A DNA stretch of 64,000 bases from NVTR01 sp965237505 (GCA_965237505.1 CBDEFR010000002.1:124001-188000), one strand, 5' to 3'; positions 27,124-35,622 are shown, counted from the stretch's first letter. The notes: generated from the sequence alone by a model not told the origin. Made by a program: numbers and translations.

Positions 27124-28228
27124 CTTGCCTATCCGGTTAACGCCCATGACCGCTACATGTAGGGTGCCGCCACTCTCCCGAGTAAAGCTCGGCATAGGTT
27201 GGAGCAGAGGTGTCGCCCGCGATGCCGAGCAATGAGCGGAAGGCGTTGAACGGGTAGAACCGCCTGTTGAAGCGGAAGGTGAACTCGTTGAGGTAGGCTT
27301 GTAGGTGCTGGTGGCTAACGCCGTGGTGGATACCGATCAGCCACGTCTTCAGGTTGGCGAAAACCAGATGGATGATCGGCAGGTATTGCTCGGCAACCTC
27401 TGGATCACCACACTCGGCAACAGCGAAGTGCTCATAGCCGCGCTTACCGAGGCCAGCATAGCCGCTCCAATCGTCAGTAACGATCAGCGATCCCGGCGCG
27501 ACGGTGCTCTCGACGAACCCACAGAGCGACTCGGCGCTACGGTCGAGCACGACGGCGAGCCGAACGCGTCCGGCATAGCGTCCGTCTTTCCGGTTGTCGA
27601 GCTTGGTGCCCGGCTTTCGATGACGCACCTCGATGGCACAGGAGACGGGAACCTTGTGGTGAACACCACGGCCTTCCCCACGCGTTCGCCCGCCAACCCA
27701 GGTTTCGTCCACCTCAACATGGTTCTTGGGCTGTCCACCGATCCTGTCTTGGTTGGGCCGCACCATGCCCGAGCGGAGCTTGTGGAGAATTTGAAAGGCC
27801 GTCTCGTAGCGCGAAAGACCAAGTTGCCGCTGAAACTGCACGGCGGACATGCCGGGCGTCTGACTGGCGACCAGATAAGCGGCCCAGAACCAGACGTTCA
27901 GCGGAGTGTGGCTACGCTCCATCACTGTTCCCACCGTCAGCCCGGTGTTCTGGCGGCACTTGCGGCAGCGCAGGACGCCAGGGCGGTTTTCAAAGTGGAA
28001 CGGCTCTCCCGCCGTGCCGCAGTGCGGGCAGGCAAAGCCGTCTCCCCAGCGGGCTTTCTCCAGGTAGGCGGCGCAGGCCGCATCATCGGGGAAAAGTCGC
28101 TGGAACTCGGGTAGCGAATGCCGGAATGGGAGATCGGCGCGGTCGAGAACATCCATGGCGCGCTCCCCTATATCCGGTTTGCGCCCATTCTAGCCCTAGT
28201 GGGTGTGGGTGTAAACCGGATAGGCAAG
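27124..28228 (-). mobile_element. IS1595-family insertion sequence (1105 bp)
   Basis: It is flanked by an 8-bp duplication GTTGATTC (27116-27123 and 28229-28236). Its ends begin CTTGCCTATCCGGTTAACGC (left) and CTTGCCTATCCGGTTTACAC (right, reverse complement). One complete transposase gene lies on the minus strand. It is the likely source of the 272-bp MITE at 16502-16773, which shares its ends. It sits just upstream of the CAP lipoprotein gene. Confidence 0.93.
27137..28156 (-). CDS. IS1595-family (ISXO2-like) transposase
   Basis: A 339-residue transposase with the family layout. The N-terminal zinc ribbon is CPHC then CRKC (about residues 43-68). The ISXO2-like catalytic domain follows, with HVEVDETWVGGR (Asp), IVTDDWSGYAGL (Asp) and the Asn/Glu region SHQHLQAYLNEFTFRFNRR. 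The reading frame is complete, so it could mobilise both this element and the related MITE. Confidence 0.94.
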   Translation of the reverse strand: MDVLDRADLPFRHSLPEFQRLFPDDAACAAYLEKARWGDGFACPHCGTAGEPFHFENRPGVLRCRKCRQNTGLTVGTVMERSHTPLNVWFWAAYLVASQTPGMSAVQFQRQLGLSRYETAFQILHKLRSGMVRPNQDRIGGQPKNHVEVDETWVGGRTRGEGRGVHHKVPVSCAIEVRHRKPGTKLDNRKDGRYAGRVRLAVVLDRSAESLCGFVESTVAPGSLIVTDDWSGYAGLGKRGYEHFAVAECGDPEVAEQYLPIIHLVFANLKTWLIGIHHGVSHQHLQAYLNEFTFRFNRRFYPFNAFRSLLGIAGDTSAPTYAELYSGEWRHPTCSGHGR

Positions 28229-28377
28229 GTTGATTCGATTAGCACTAACGCGACGTGGCCCAAGGTTCAAATCCAAGGTGGCGAGTGCCAAAATGACAGT
28301 TGTTTGAATTGCGACCGCCGTAATTGCGCCATAGTATGCGCCGCAGAATTCGGAATGTGATTTGGAGTTTCGCGAAC

Positions 28378-28974
28378 ATGTCTGATGTGAAGAACATTCT
28401 GATGAACAGGCGGGGGTTTCTGGTGTCGGCTGCAGCGAGCGGCCTGGCGACGCCCGCATTGGCGCAGTCCGATGATACGGTTGAAATAGAGGCCGAGATT
28501 TCGCAGACAATTCGCCGCAATATTTCCAGTTTTCGAATCCTGAGTTGGGAGCCGTATTTTGATAACCTTCGTCGTGGCGCGATCCTGATCGACACCACGT
28601 CGCGGGCCTTGCATTTCTGGTCTGAAGATTTGTCGATCTACAAGCTCTACCCAACAAGTGTTCCGCTGTCCGAAGACCTGACCCGCCGCGGGCGCACCAA
28701 AGTTGTCCGCATGGTCATCGGCCCGTCGTGGAGCCCGACTCCGGCGATGGTGAAAAGAAACCCGGATTGGCCGTCTTATGTCGAGCCGGGGCCGGAAAAC
28801 CCGCTTGGCACGCACGCGCTTTACCTGTCATGGAAGTATTACCGGATTCACGGCACTCATGATACACGCAAGATCGGCCGCCGCTCTTCAAACGGATGTA
28901 TTGGGCTGTTCAACGAGAATATTGCCGAGTTGTTTGACATCGTGCAGGTGGGAACGCAGGTGTTGCTGATTTGA
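28378..28974 (+). CDS. YkuD-domain (L,D-transpeptidase) protein with Tat-like signal
   Basis: A 198-residue exported L,D-transpeptidase homologue. MNRRGFLVSAAASGLATPAL contains a twin-arginine-like NRRGFL and a hydrophobic stretch ending ALAQ, suggesting Tat export. The catalytic region is YRIHGTHDTRKIGRRSSNGC with His and Cys in the YkuD arrangement. ATG 28378 is preferred since GGAG lies upstream; the inner ATG at 28402 is an alternative. It is related to the YkuD gene at 26091 and may crosslink peptidoglycan or anchor lipoproteins. Confidence 0.88.
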   Translation: MSDVKNILMNRRGFLVSAAASGLATPALAQSDDTVEIEAEISQTIRRNISSFRILSWEPYFDNLRRGAILIDTTSRALHFWSEDLSIYKLYPTSVPLSEDLTRRGRTKVVRMVIGPSWSPTPAMVKRNPDWPSYVEPGPENPLGTHALYLSWKYYRIHGTHDTRKIGRRSSNGCIGLFNENIAELFDIVQVGTQVLLI

Positions 28975-29113
28975 CCACAAATCGGCAAATGTCCGCCGAA
29001 TTATTCAAATTTTTGCTGGATTCTAGTTCCTTTACCTGCATATACGGTTCTTACAACGCACCCTAATTTGGCCGATGCAGTGTATATGGACGTCGGCGTT
29101 CCTGGAGGAAGAA

Positions 29114-29302
29114 ATGAAGAAAATCGCTCTTGTCGCCGCGATCATCGCTGTTTCTGCAACCACCGCCTACGCTGGTGGCATGGAAGCCCCGGTGATGGAA
29201 GAAATGGTCGTCATGGAAGAATCAGCGGGCACAATGGCTGGTGGTCTGCTTTTGCCATTGCTTCTGTTGCTCTTGGTTGCTGTAGCAGTCGCTGCCAGCT
29301 AA
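29114..29302 (+). CDS. Small secreted/membrane protein of unknown function
   Basis: A 62-residue protein with a signal peptide (MKKIALVAAIIAVSATTAYA), a short acidic, methionine-rich middle (MEAPVMEEMVVMEES) and a leucine-rich C-terminal membrane segment (LLLPLLLLLLVAVAVAA). The ATG at 29114 follows GGAGGAA. It converges with hemH. I recall similar short proteins near ferrochelatase in Rhodobacterales but assign no function. The Met-rich acidic stretch could bind metal; that is inference. Confidence 0.7.
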   Translation: MKKIALVAAIIAVSATTAYAGGMEAPVMEEMVVMEESAGTMAGGLLLPLLLLLLVAVAVAAS

Positions 29303-29369
29303 TCGGCAGAATTCAGAATTCAAAAAAGAGTGGCCGGATTTCGACTGCCCTTTTCACTTGTCAGATGAC

Positions 29370-30410
29370 CTAAATCCATCCTGACAGGTTTGCCACGATT
29401 ATCTTGATCAGCGCATCCACATGCGCCGCTTCATCGTTCAGGCACGCAATATAGGTAAAGGCCTCGCCGCCCGCCTTTGTAAAACTTTCCCGGATCTCGC
29501 CGTTGATCTCTTCCAGTGTTTCGATGCAATCAGCCGAAAATGCTGGGGCGATCACCGCGATGTTTTTCTTGCCACTTATCGCCAGGCGGGCGACCTCGTC
29601 CACCGTGTAGGGCTGCAGCCAGTCCTCTGGCCCAAACCGCGACTGAAAGGTCGTGATAATATCGCCGTCCGGCCAGCCAAGCCGTTCCTGCAACAGCCGC
29701 GTCGTTTTCTGGCACTGGTCGCAATAGGGGTCGCCGTCGCTGCGGTATCGAATGGGCATGCCGTGATACGAGGCCACCAGAATGTCAGGCCGCTGGTCCA
29801 GCTTTGCGTAGGCGCGCTCAACAGACTGGGCAAGCGCATCAATATAGCCGGGCTCGTCAAAATACGCAGGAACCGTGCGCGCCGCCGGCTGCCACTTGTG
29901 ATCCATCAAGGCCCGAAAGAACTGGTCATTCGCGGTTCCGGTCGTTGCCCCGGCATATTGCGGATAAAGCGCAAAGAATAATATCTTGCGGCAGCCCCGC
30001 TTGATCAGCGCGTCGACGCGCGAACGGGTCGAGGGGTTGCCGTAACGCATGCAGAAATCAACCACCACTTGCCCTTCATACCGTTGCGAAATTGCCGCCG
30101 CAATCTTCGACGTCTGGGCCTTGGTGATGGTCATCAACGGGCTTTCGTCAGCCGCATTGTTCCAGATCGACCTGTAGGCTCTGCCAGAGCTGAAGGGCCG
30201 TTTGGTCAGAATGATCGCCTGCAAAATCGGTTGCCAACGCCAAGGCGGATAATCGATCACCCGCCGGTCAGACAGAAACTCATTCAAATACCTGCGCATC
30301 GACCAATAATCAGTCGCGTCCGGCGTCCCCAGATTTGCCAGCAGCACGCCGATCTTGGCTGCCGGAATTTCCGGGTGATCGGCGGCGGTTTGCTCAGGAT
30401 GGTTTTTCAA
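29370..30410 (-). CDS. hemH: Ferrochelatase
   Basis: HemH inserts Fe2+ into protoporphyrin IX, the last step of haem synthesis, at the inner membrane. The 346-residue protein contains GVLLANLGTPDATDYWSMRR, the ferrochelatase signature with catalytic His in LVASYHGMPIRY, then DPYCDQCQKT and the late acidic motif CIETLEEINGEIRE. It is intact. It is encoded in the same direction as, and 72 bp downstream of, the methyltransferase gene. Confidence 0.96.
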   Translation of the reverse strand: MKNHPEQTAADHPEIPAAKIGVLLANLGTPDATDYWSMRRYLNEFLSDRRVIDYPPWRWQPILQAIILTKRPFSSGRAYRSIWNNAADESPLMTITKAQTSKIAAAISQRYEGQVVVDFCMRYGNPSTRSRVDALIKRGCRKILFFALYPQYAGATTGTANDQFFRALMDHKWQPAARTVPAYFDEPGYIDALAQSVERAYAKLDQRPDILVASYHGMPIRYRSDGDPYCDQCQKTTRLLQERLGWPDGDIITTFQSRFGPEDWLQPYTVDEVARLAISGKKNIAVIAPAFSADCIETLEEINGEIRESFTKAGGEAFTYIACLNDEAAHVDALIKIIVANLSGWI

Positions 30411-30482
30411 AGTTTCAGCCAGAGGATTTTCCTTCGTCAGTCATTTTTTGACATACCGAGTTTAGAACCGAGGGCAAACCGG

Positions 30483-31319
30483 TCAACTGTCTGATCGGTT
30501 GATCAGCGGCCTTTCATCTGTACCAAGCACATCAGCCAGCCGGTGCATCGCAGATCCCGGGCGCAATGGCTTTGGCTGGCTCGCATCCGGTGCCCAACCG
30601 GTCAGATAGATCATTTCGAAGGTCGCCACTATTTTTCCGCCGACGCCAAAGCCTGCCTGATACCGCATAACCGCTTCGTCCAGAATCGCCCGCCGCAGCA
30701 GGGTTCGGGCGCGATCGGCCAGTGCGTTCGCCTCGCCCATGGCGCGCAGATCCCGCATCAGGTGCAGCGCACTGTCATAGGACACCGTCAGGGTTCTGGA
30801 ATCGGCTACCGGAAGCGCAAAACCGGCGCGTTGCTGCAATGCGCCAAGATCGCGTATCTCAGCCATCGGCACCACCCGCGGCGAGAGTCCGCCGGTCACG
30901 GCAACCTCGGCCTCGGCCAGAACCGCGCGCAGCTCATACAGCGTTTGCCCGCCAAACAGAACGCCCAAAAACAGCCCGTCTGGCCGCAATGCCCGGCGCG
31001 CCTGCACCAATTGACCGACCAGATCGTTGGCCCAGTGCAGCGATAACGCATGGACCACCAGATCATGGGCGCCTGCCGATAGATCAAGCACGTCCGCGTC
31101 CGGCACCACGACAGCCTCGGGGACTGTTTCAGCCCACTCGCTTGGAAAAGGTGTGACGATAGCCGGCTTCGTAAAGCTTCTGTTAACCAGATTTAGCCTT
31201 TCCTGAATTTCAGCGACGGCCTCGCGCTGCAGAAACATTGCCGGCGCGTCCATCGCCATCGCGCGGGCCCGGTTGCGCGCCAGCGCCGCGCGGTCTGTCA
31301 GTTGTGGCGGGGTCTGCAT
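30483..31319 (-). CDS. SAM-dependent methyltransferase, BioC/NDUFAF5-like
   Basis: A class I methyltransferase of 278 residues. The usual glycine-rich SAM loop region is weak here (VVPDADVLDLSAGAHDLVVH), but the segment SLHWANDLVGQLVQARRALR with PDGLFLGVLFGG is typical of the NDUFAF5/BioC-like group found next to comF in alphaproteobacteria. It is divergent from comF with a 46-bp gap, so promoters overlap. NDUFAF5 relatives hydroxylate or methylate respiratory complex subunits; the actual role here is unknown. Confidence 0.82.
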   Translation of the reverse strand: MQTPPQLTDRAALARNRARAMAMDAPAMFLQREAVAEIQERLNLVNRSFTKPAIVTPFPSEWAETVPEAVVVPDADVLDLSAGAHDLVVHALSLHWANDLVGQLVQARRALRPDGLFLGVLFGGQTLYELRAVLAEAEVAVTGGLSPRVVPMAEIRDLGALQQRAGFALPVADSRTLTVSYDSALHLMRDLRAMGEANALADRARTLLRRAILDEAVMRYQAGFGVGGKIVATFEMIYLTGWAPDASQPKPLRPGSAMHRLADVLGTDERPLINRSDS

Positions 31320-31365
31320 GGAGCGTCCTTTTGTTGGATGCGGAACTTAGGAGCGATTGTGCGAA

Positions 31366-32082
31366 ATGCAAAGCCTGCTGCGCCTGATCTATCCACCGCA
31401 ATGCATCAGTTGCGAGGCCTTGCTGGCCGAGTATATGTCGCTATGCGGCACCTGCTGGCGCGACACACCGTTTATTTCGGGCCATGTCTGTGACGCATGT
31501 GGCGTGCCGTTGCCGGGCGAAGATGAGGGACAGGTTGACCTGTGCGACGACTGCCTGACCGTCGCGCGGCCCTGGGCCAGTGGCCGCGCCGCGTTGCTAT
31601 ACCGCGATAACGCGCGCCGGATTGTTCTGGCGCTGAAACACGGCGACCGGCTGGAGCTGGCCAGGCCTGCCGCACGATGGATGCAATCTGCCGCCGGACC
31701 ATTGCTGGAGCCGGGTCAGGTCATGGTTCCGGTGCCTGCGCATTGGTCACGATTTTTGCGCCGACGCTACAATCAGGCTGCACTCTTGGCCAAAGAACTG
31801 GCGTGCTTGACCGGTGCGACGTTTCTGCCCGACTCTCTGATCCGAACCCGGCGCACCGCGGTTCAGGATGGTATGGGCCGCGACCAACGGTTCCAGAACA
31901 TGGCGCGCGCGATTGCGCCGCATCCGCAATACGGCAGCGCCCTGATCGGCAAAAATGTGCTGCTCATCGATGATGTCATGACCTCTGGCGCCACTCTGGC
32001 CGCCGCTGCAGAAGCCAGCCTTGCTGCAGGCGCAACACGGGTTTGTGTTTTGGCTCTGGCGCGCGTTGCGAAGGATACCTAA
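31366..32082 (+). CDS. comF: ComF-family double zinc ribbon/phosphoribosyltransferase protein
   Basis: ComF-like protein with N-terminal zinc-ribbon cysteines (PPQCISC, CGTC, CDACG, CDDC) and a C-terminal phosphoribosyltransferase fold with the PRPP loop NVLLIDDVMTSGATLAAAAE. Homologues act in uptake or processing of DNA and possibly in replication-related metabolism. ATG 31366 (MQSLLRLIYPP) is preferred; a TTG at 31357 is possible. The next gene in the usual order, grxC, starts 36 bp downstream but is cut after 16 bp by the IS4 element. Confidence 0.9.
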   Translation: MQSLLRLIYPPQCISCEALLAEYMSLCGTCWRDTPFISGHVCDACGVPLPGEDEGQVDLCDDCLTVARPWASGRAALLYRDNARRIVLALKHGDRLELARPAARWMQSAAGPLLEPGQVMVPVPAHWSRFLRRRYNQAALLAKELACLTGATFLPDSLIRTRRTAVQDGMGRDQRFQNMARAIAPHPQYGSALIGKNVLLIDDVMTSGATLAAAAEASLAAGATRVCVLALARVAKDT

Positions 32083-32117
32083 ATCCCTATAGTTCCGGCA
32101 CATCAGGAAATTGCACG

Positions 32118-32133
32118 ATGAAACCTGTCGAGA
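32118..32133 (+). pseudogene. grxC: 5' stub of glutaredoxin gene grxC
   Basis: ATGAAACCTGTCGAGA encodes MKPVE, the usual N-terminus of Rhodobacterales GrxC, which normally follows comF. The sequence then changes to the inverted repeat of the IS4-family element. The rest of grxC, with its CPYC active site, is absent from the window. The call rests on gene order and five residues, so it is an inference. Confidence 0.5.
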
Positions 32134-33323
32134 CTTACCACCCTTCAATTTAGCGAATTAAGCTTGCCATCTGTCCACATGCTGTGATTCAAGGAGTCTC
32201 CTGTTATAGAATTGGAGATGTTGTATGGTTGTTTCATTGGGTTTTTCTGGGGTAAACGAAGCTATCAAGGCTGATTTTATAGAGCGGCTTCCAAAGTTTC
32301 ATAAATCCCGCTGCGAAGGCCTTACACTGCTTTCGAGCATCGTTCTTGATGTGCGAAGTGCGAATTTGATGGAATTATCGGCGGCTTTACCGCGTCACAT
32401 TGGCACAAAAGATCATCGGTACCAGTATGGTTCCCGTGTTTTGAGCAATTCCCACATTGATTGCGCGGAAATCATGCAGGCCTATGCTGGAGATGTATTC
32501 ACCCGTTTGGCCTCCAACGGAGAGACCATCGTTTTGATGATGGATCAAAGCCGTATCAATGACGGACATGAAGTCTTGATGCTGTCAGTGCGCATGCGTG
32601 ATCGCGCCTTGCCTGTGGCTTGGCGCGTGCGCAAGACAAAAGGCAATATTGGGTTTTCTCTCCAAAAAGAGTTACTGGACAGCATTCAGGATTGGATGCC
32701 TGAAGGGGCTGATGTCATGTTAACGGGTGATCGATTTTATGGCACAGAAAGGTTAATCCATTGGTGTCAGGACGCTGGTTGGGGATATCGTATTCGCCTG
32801 AAGGGCAACCTGACTTTGCAGCACCAAGGTGGCGAGCTGTCTTGCATTGAAATCCGGGAGCTGATGCCGCAAGGGCTTATAAACGCGGAACTTTATGGAT
32901 CAGGTGTGTTTACGAATATCGGAGTATTGCACGACGATGGTCACCCTGAGCCCTGGATCATCGCTATGAATGCAAAGCCTTCACAATACACGGTTCTCGA
33001 TTATGGAATGCGATGGGGTATTGAAGCTATGTTCTCGGACTTCAAGACCCGTGGATTTGGCATCGCGCAAAGCCAAATCAAAAAGCCAGACCGACTGGAA
33101 AGGCTTATCCTTGTCATGGCAATAGCCATGTACTGGGCGGTTTCAACGGGCGCAGCAGATGAACAAATAGTCGCCGAAAGCGGCGAAAAAAGGGGATTCG
33201 CAAAACCCGAAGATCACTCTGCTCCCTCTTCAAACAGGGCCTGCGGTTCCTGCGCAGATGCTTCATAGGATATGAGAAAATCCCTAAATTATGGCAAGTT
33301 TGGATTTTTTGAAGGGTGGTAAG
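32134..33323 (+). mobile_element. IS4-family insertion sequence, copy 1 (1190 bp)
   Basis: The ends are inverted repeats CTTACCACCCTTCAA at 32134 and its complement ending at 33323. One transposase gene is in the plus direction. No target duplication is visible: the left flank ends CCTGTCGAGA and the right flank starts CCGCTTGTGC, and the flanking genes (grxC start, betI 3' part) are unrelated. That is expected after recombination between IS copies. A second, nearly identical copy in the same orientation begins at 63390. Confidence 0.9.
32225..33268 (+). CDS. IS4-family transposase, copy 1, C-terminus out of frame
   Basis: A 347-residue IS4-type DDE transposase. Catalytic residues lie in VLMMDQSRIND, MLTGDRFYGTERL and YGMRWGIEAMFSDFK; the last is the exact Y-(2)-R-(3)-E-(6)-K signature of the family. 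After SGEK (run AAAAAAGGGG at 33186-33195) the annotated frame continues with an implausible tail ending at 33268. The -1 frame reads KKGIRKTRRSLCSLFKQGLR, then FLRRCFIGYEKIPKLWQVWI and stops at 33312, a typical basic C-terminus. The gene is either frameshifted or decoded by slippage. Confidence 0.85.
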   Translation: MVVSLGFSGVNEAIKADFIERLPKFHKSRCEGLTLLSSIVLDVRSANLMELSAALPRHIGTKDHRYQYGSRVLSNSHIDCAEIMQAYAGDVFTRLASNGETIVLMMDQSRINDGHEVLMLSVRMRDRALPVAWRVRKTKGNIGFSLQKELLDSIQDWMPEGADVMLTGDRFYGTERLIHWCQDAGWGYRIRLKGNLTLQHQGGELSCIEIRELMPQGLINAELYGSGVFTNIGVLHDDGHPEPWIIAMNAKPSQYTVLDYGMRWGIEAMFSDFKTRGFGIAQSQIKKPDRLERLILVMAIAMYWAVSTGAADEQIVAESGEKRGFAKPEDHSAPSSNRACGSCADAS

Positions 33324-33800
33324 CCGCTTGTGCATTACTATTTTGAATCCAAGAACGCGCTATTTTTGGCGGCGATGCGCCATATTCTGCGGGAATTTGC
33401 AACCTCTGTGCGACGCCGTCTGAAAAAGGCCGACACGCCACGTGCGCGCCTGAATGCCATTGTGGATGCCTCTTTTGGGCGCGACCAGTTTGCCGAGCAC
33501 GTGGTTTCGGCGTGGCTGGTATTTTATGTCGAGGCGCAGCGTTCGCCAGAGGCCGCGCGGCTGTTGCGCATTTATGCGGCCCGGCTACACAGCAATCTGG
33601 TTCACGATCTGCGCCAGATGGTAGCACTTGGTGCCGCGCGCCAGATCGCCCGCGGTGCGGCGGCGATGATCGAAGGCATCTACATTCGGCGGGCGCTATT
33701 TGATGGCAGCGCGGCGTATAAAGATGCCGGGTATCTGGTGAAGGAATACCTGGGCGTGATGGTGGCCCAGGCCAAGGTGCGCAACGGAAAGATGAACTGA
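33324..33800 (+). pseudogene. betI: TetR-family regulator BetI, 3' remnant lacking the DNA-binding domain
   Basis: After the IS4 right end the sequence reads LVHYYFESKNALFLAAMRHI and continues as the ligand-binding domain of BetI, the choline-sensing repressor (FVVSAWLVFYVEAQRSPEA region; here HVVSAWLVFYVEAQRSPEAA). About 158 of roughly 195 codons remain. The helix-turn-helix upstream of HYYF is lost. An ATG inside the IS end (33291) opens a fused frame MASLDFLKGGKPLVHYYF, so a protein without the DNA-binding domain could be made. Downstream are betC, gst and betA. Confidence 0.87.
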
Positions 33801-33854
33801 TGTGGGCATATCGGGATGTTGAGCGGCTGCAGGCCGCAAGTTTGTGGACTGCGC

Positions 33855-35540
33855 ATGATGAGCGCTGAGCGTCCAAATATCCTGATTTTCATGGTCGATC
33901 AGCTGAGCGGTACGCTGTTTGCTGACGGCCCGGCAGACTGGCTGCATGCACCGAATTTGAAGGCGCTGGCGGCGCGTTCGACGCGGTTTGCCAACGCCTA
34001 CACCGCGTCACCCTTATGTGCGCCGGGCCGCGCCAGTTTTATGAGCGGGCAACTGCCGCGCCGCACCCGGGTTTATGACAACGCGGCCGAGTTTGCCTCG
34101 GATATTCCGACCTTTGCGCATCATCTGCGACGGGCCGGCTATGCGACCTGTCTGGCCGGCAAGATGCATTTCGTCGGGCCGGATCAGCTGCACGGCTTTG
34201 AAGTGCGCCTGACCACCGACATTTACCCGGCCGATTTCGGCTGGACGCCGGATTATCGCGCGCCCGGCAAGCGGATTGCGTGGTGGTATCACAACCTGAG
34301 TTCGGTCACCGGCGCTGGGGTCGCCGAGATCACCAACCAGTTGGAATATGATGACGAGGTGGCGTTTCACGCGCGCGCCAGGATTTACGACCTGGCGCGC
34401 GGCGCGGACGCCCGGCCCTGGTGCCTGACGGTGAGTTTTACACACCCGCATGATCCTTACGTGGCGCGGCGGAAATATTGGACAATGTATCGCGATTGCA
34501 AGCATTTGCTGCCGAAAGTTCAGGCGATCGGCTATGACGGTCAGGACGCCCATTCGCGCCGGATATACGACGCCAGTGACTGGCGGTCGCATGACATATC
34601 CGAGGCTGACATTCGCCGGTCCCGGCGGGCATATTTTGCCAATATTTCCTATCTTGACGACAAGATCGGCGAGGTTCTGGACGCGCTGGAGAGCACTGGG
34701 CAGGCGGCGGTGATCGTGTTTGTGTCGGACCACGGCGATATGCTGGGCGAGCGCGGGCTGTGGTTCAAGATGTGTTTCTTTGAAGGCGCGGTTCGGGTGC
34801 CGCTGATGTTTGCTGCGCCGGGCATGGCGGCAGGGCCGGTGGCGGCGCCGGTTTCAACGCTGGACGTGGCCCCGACGCTGGCGGAGCTTGCCGGGATTGA
34901 TCTGGGCGAGGTGGCGCCTTGGAGCGATGGCGAAAGCCTTGTGGCGCTGGCAAATGGCGGCGGGCGCGATGCGCCGGTGGCAATCGAATACTCGGCCGAG
35001 GCGTCAGAGGCGCCGATCGTGTGCCTGCGTTATGGCAAATGGAAATACGTGCACTGCGAGCTGGACCCGCCGCTGCTGTTTGATCTGGATACTGATCCGC
35101 AGGAATTGCGAAATCTGGCGCGTGAGGCGGCGCAGGCCGGAACCGCGCGCATGTTGGCCGAGAAAGTGCGCCAGAGGTGGGACATGGCGGCGTTTGACGG
35201 CGAAGTGCGACAGTCTCAGGCGCGCCGGTTGCTGGTGTATGGGGCGTTGCGCAATGGCGGGTATTTTCCGTGGGATTATCAGCCGCTGCAAAAAGCAAGC
35301 CTGCGCTACATGCGCAATCACATGGATCTGAACCTGCTGGAAGACACGCAGCGATTTCCGAGCGGGAGTAAGATGAATTGGGCAAGGAATTCCGCCCCGA
35401 CCCCGGCGCGCCGGCGCGCTTGTGATCAGGTCGGCGGGCGCGCGCCGGCGGCGCGCGGAAAAATGAAGTTAGCTGAGAGGCTGCTAAGGGTCAGGTCTGC
35501 CCTCAGCGAGCCTGAACAATTTTTTGGTGCGATTCTTTGA
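33855..35540 (+). CDS. betC: Choline-sulfatase, probably frame-shifted at the 3' end
   Basis: BetC hydrolyses choline-O-sulfate to choline. It begins MMSAERPNILIFMVDQLSGT; the formylglycine motif is in SPLCAPGRASFMSG (Cys about 54), and SFTHPHDPYVARRKYW and VSDHGDMLGERG bind metal and substrate. Family members end soon after MDLNLLEDTQRFPSGE. Here GGG at 35364-35366 reads past that point; with GGGG the stop would be TAA at 35369-35371. As read, 56 low-complexity residues are added that run into a strong palindrome. The catalytic part is intact, so activity may survive. Confidence 0.92.
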   Translation: MMSAERPNILIFMVDQLSGTLFADGPADWLHAPNLKALAARSTRFANAYTASPLCAPGRASFMSGQLPRRTRVYDNAAEFASDIPTFAHHLRRAGYATCLAGKMHFVGPDQLHGFEVRLTTDIYPADFGWTPDYRAPGKRIAWWYHNLSSVTGAGVAEITNQLEYDDEVAFHARARIYDLARGADARPWCLTVSFTHPHDPYVARRKYWTMYRDCKHLLPKVQAIGYDGQDAHSRRIYDASDWRSHDISEADIRRSRRAYFANISYLDDKIGEVLDALESTGQAAVIVFVSDHGDMLGERGLWFKMCFFEGAVRVPLMFAAPGMAAGPVAAPVSTLDVAPTLAELAGIDLGEVAPWSDGESLVALANGGGRDAPVAIEYSAEASEAPIVCLRYGKWKYVHCELDPPLLFDLDTDPQELRNLAREAAQAGTARMLAEKVRQRWDMAAFDGEVRQSQARRLLVYGALRNGGYFPWDYQPLQKASLRYMRNHMDLNLLEDTQRFPSGSKMNWARNSAPTPARRRACDQVGGRAPAARGKMKLAERLLRVRSALSEPEQFFGAIL

Positions 35541-35600
35541 AGCCTCAAGGACAAGCCCCGCTTTGCGGGGTGCTTCGCATCCTTGACCCATCAAAGAATC
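35531..35600. repeat. Nested palindrome between betC and gst
   Basis: The outer arms are GATTCTTTGA (35531-35540) and TCAAAGAATC (35591-35600). Inside are TCAAGGA/TCCTTGA and a central stem GCCCCGC/GCGGGG with loop TTT. The whole forms a 70-bp branched hairpin. There is no terminal T-tract, so it may be an RNA-processing or attenuating structure between betC and gst rather than a classical terminator. Confidence 0.6.
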
Positions 35601-35622
35601 ACGTATTCGGGGGCGTTTTGGC

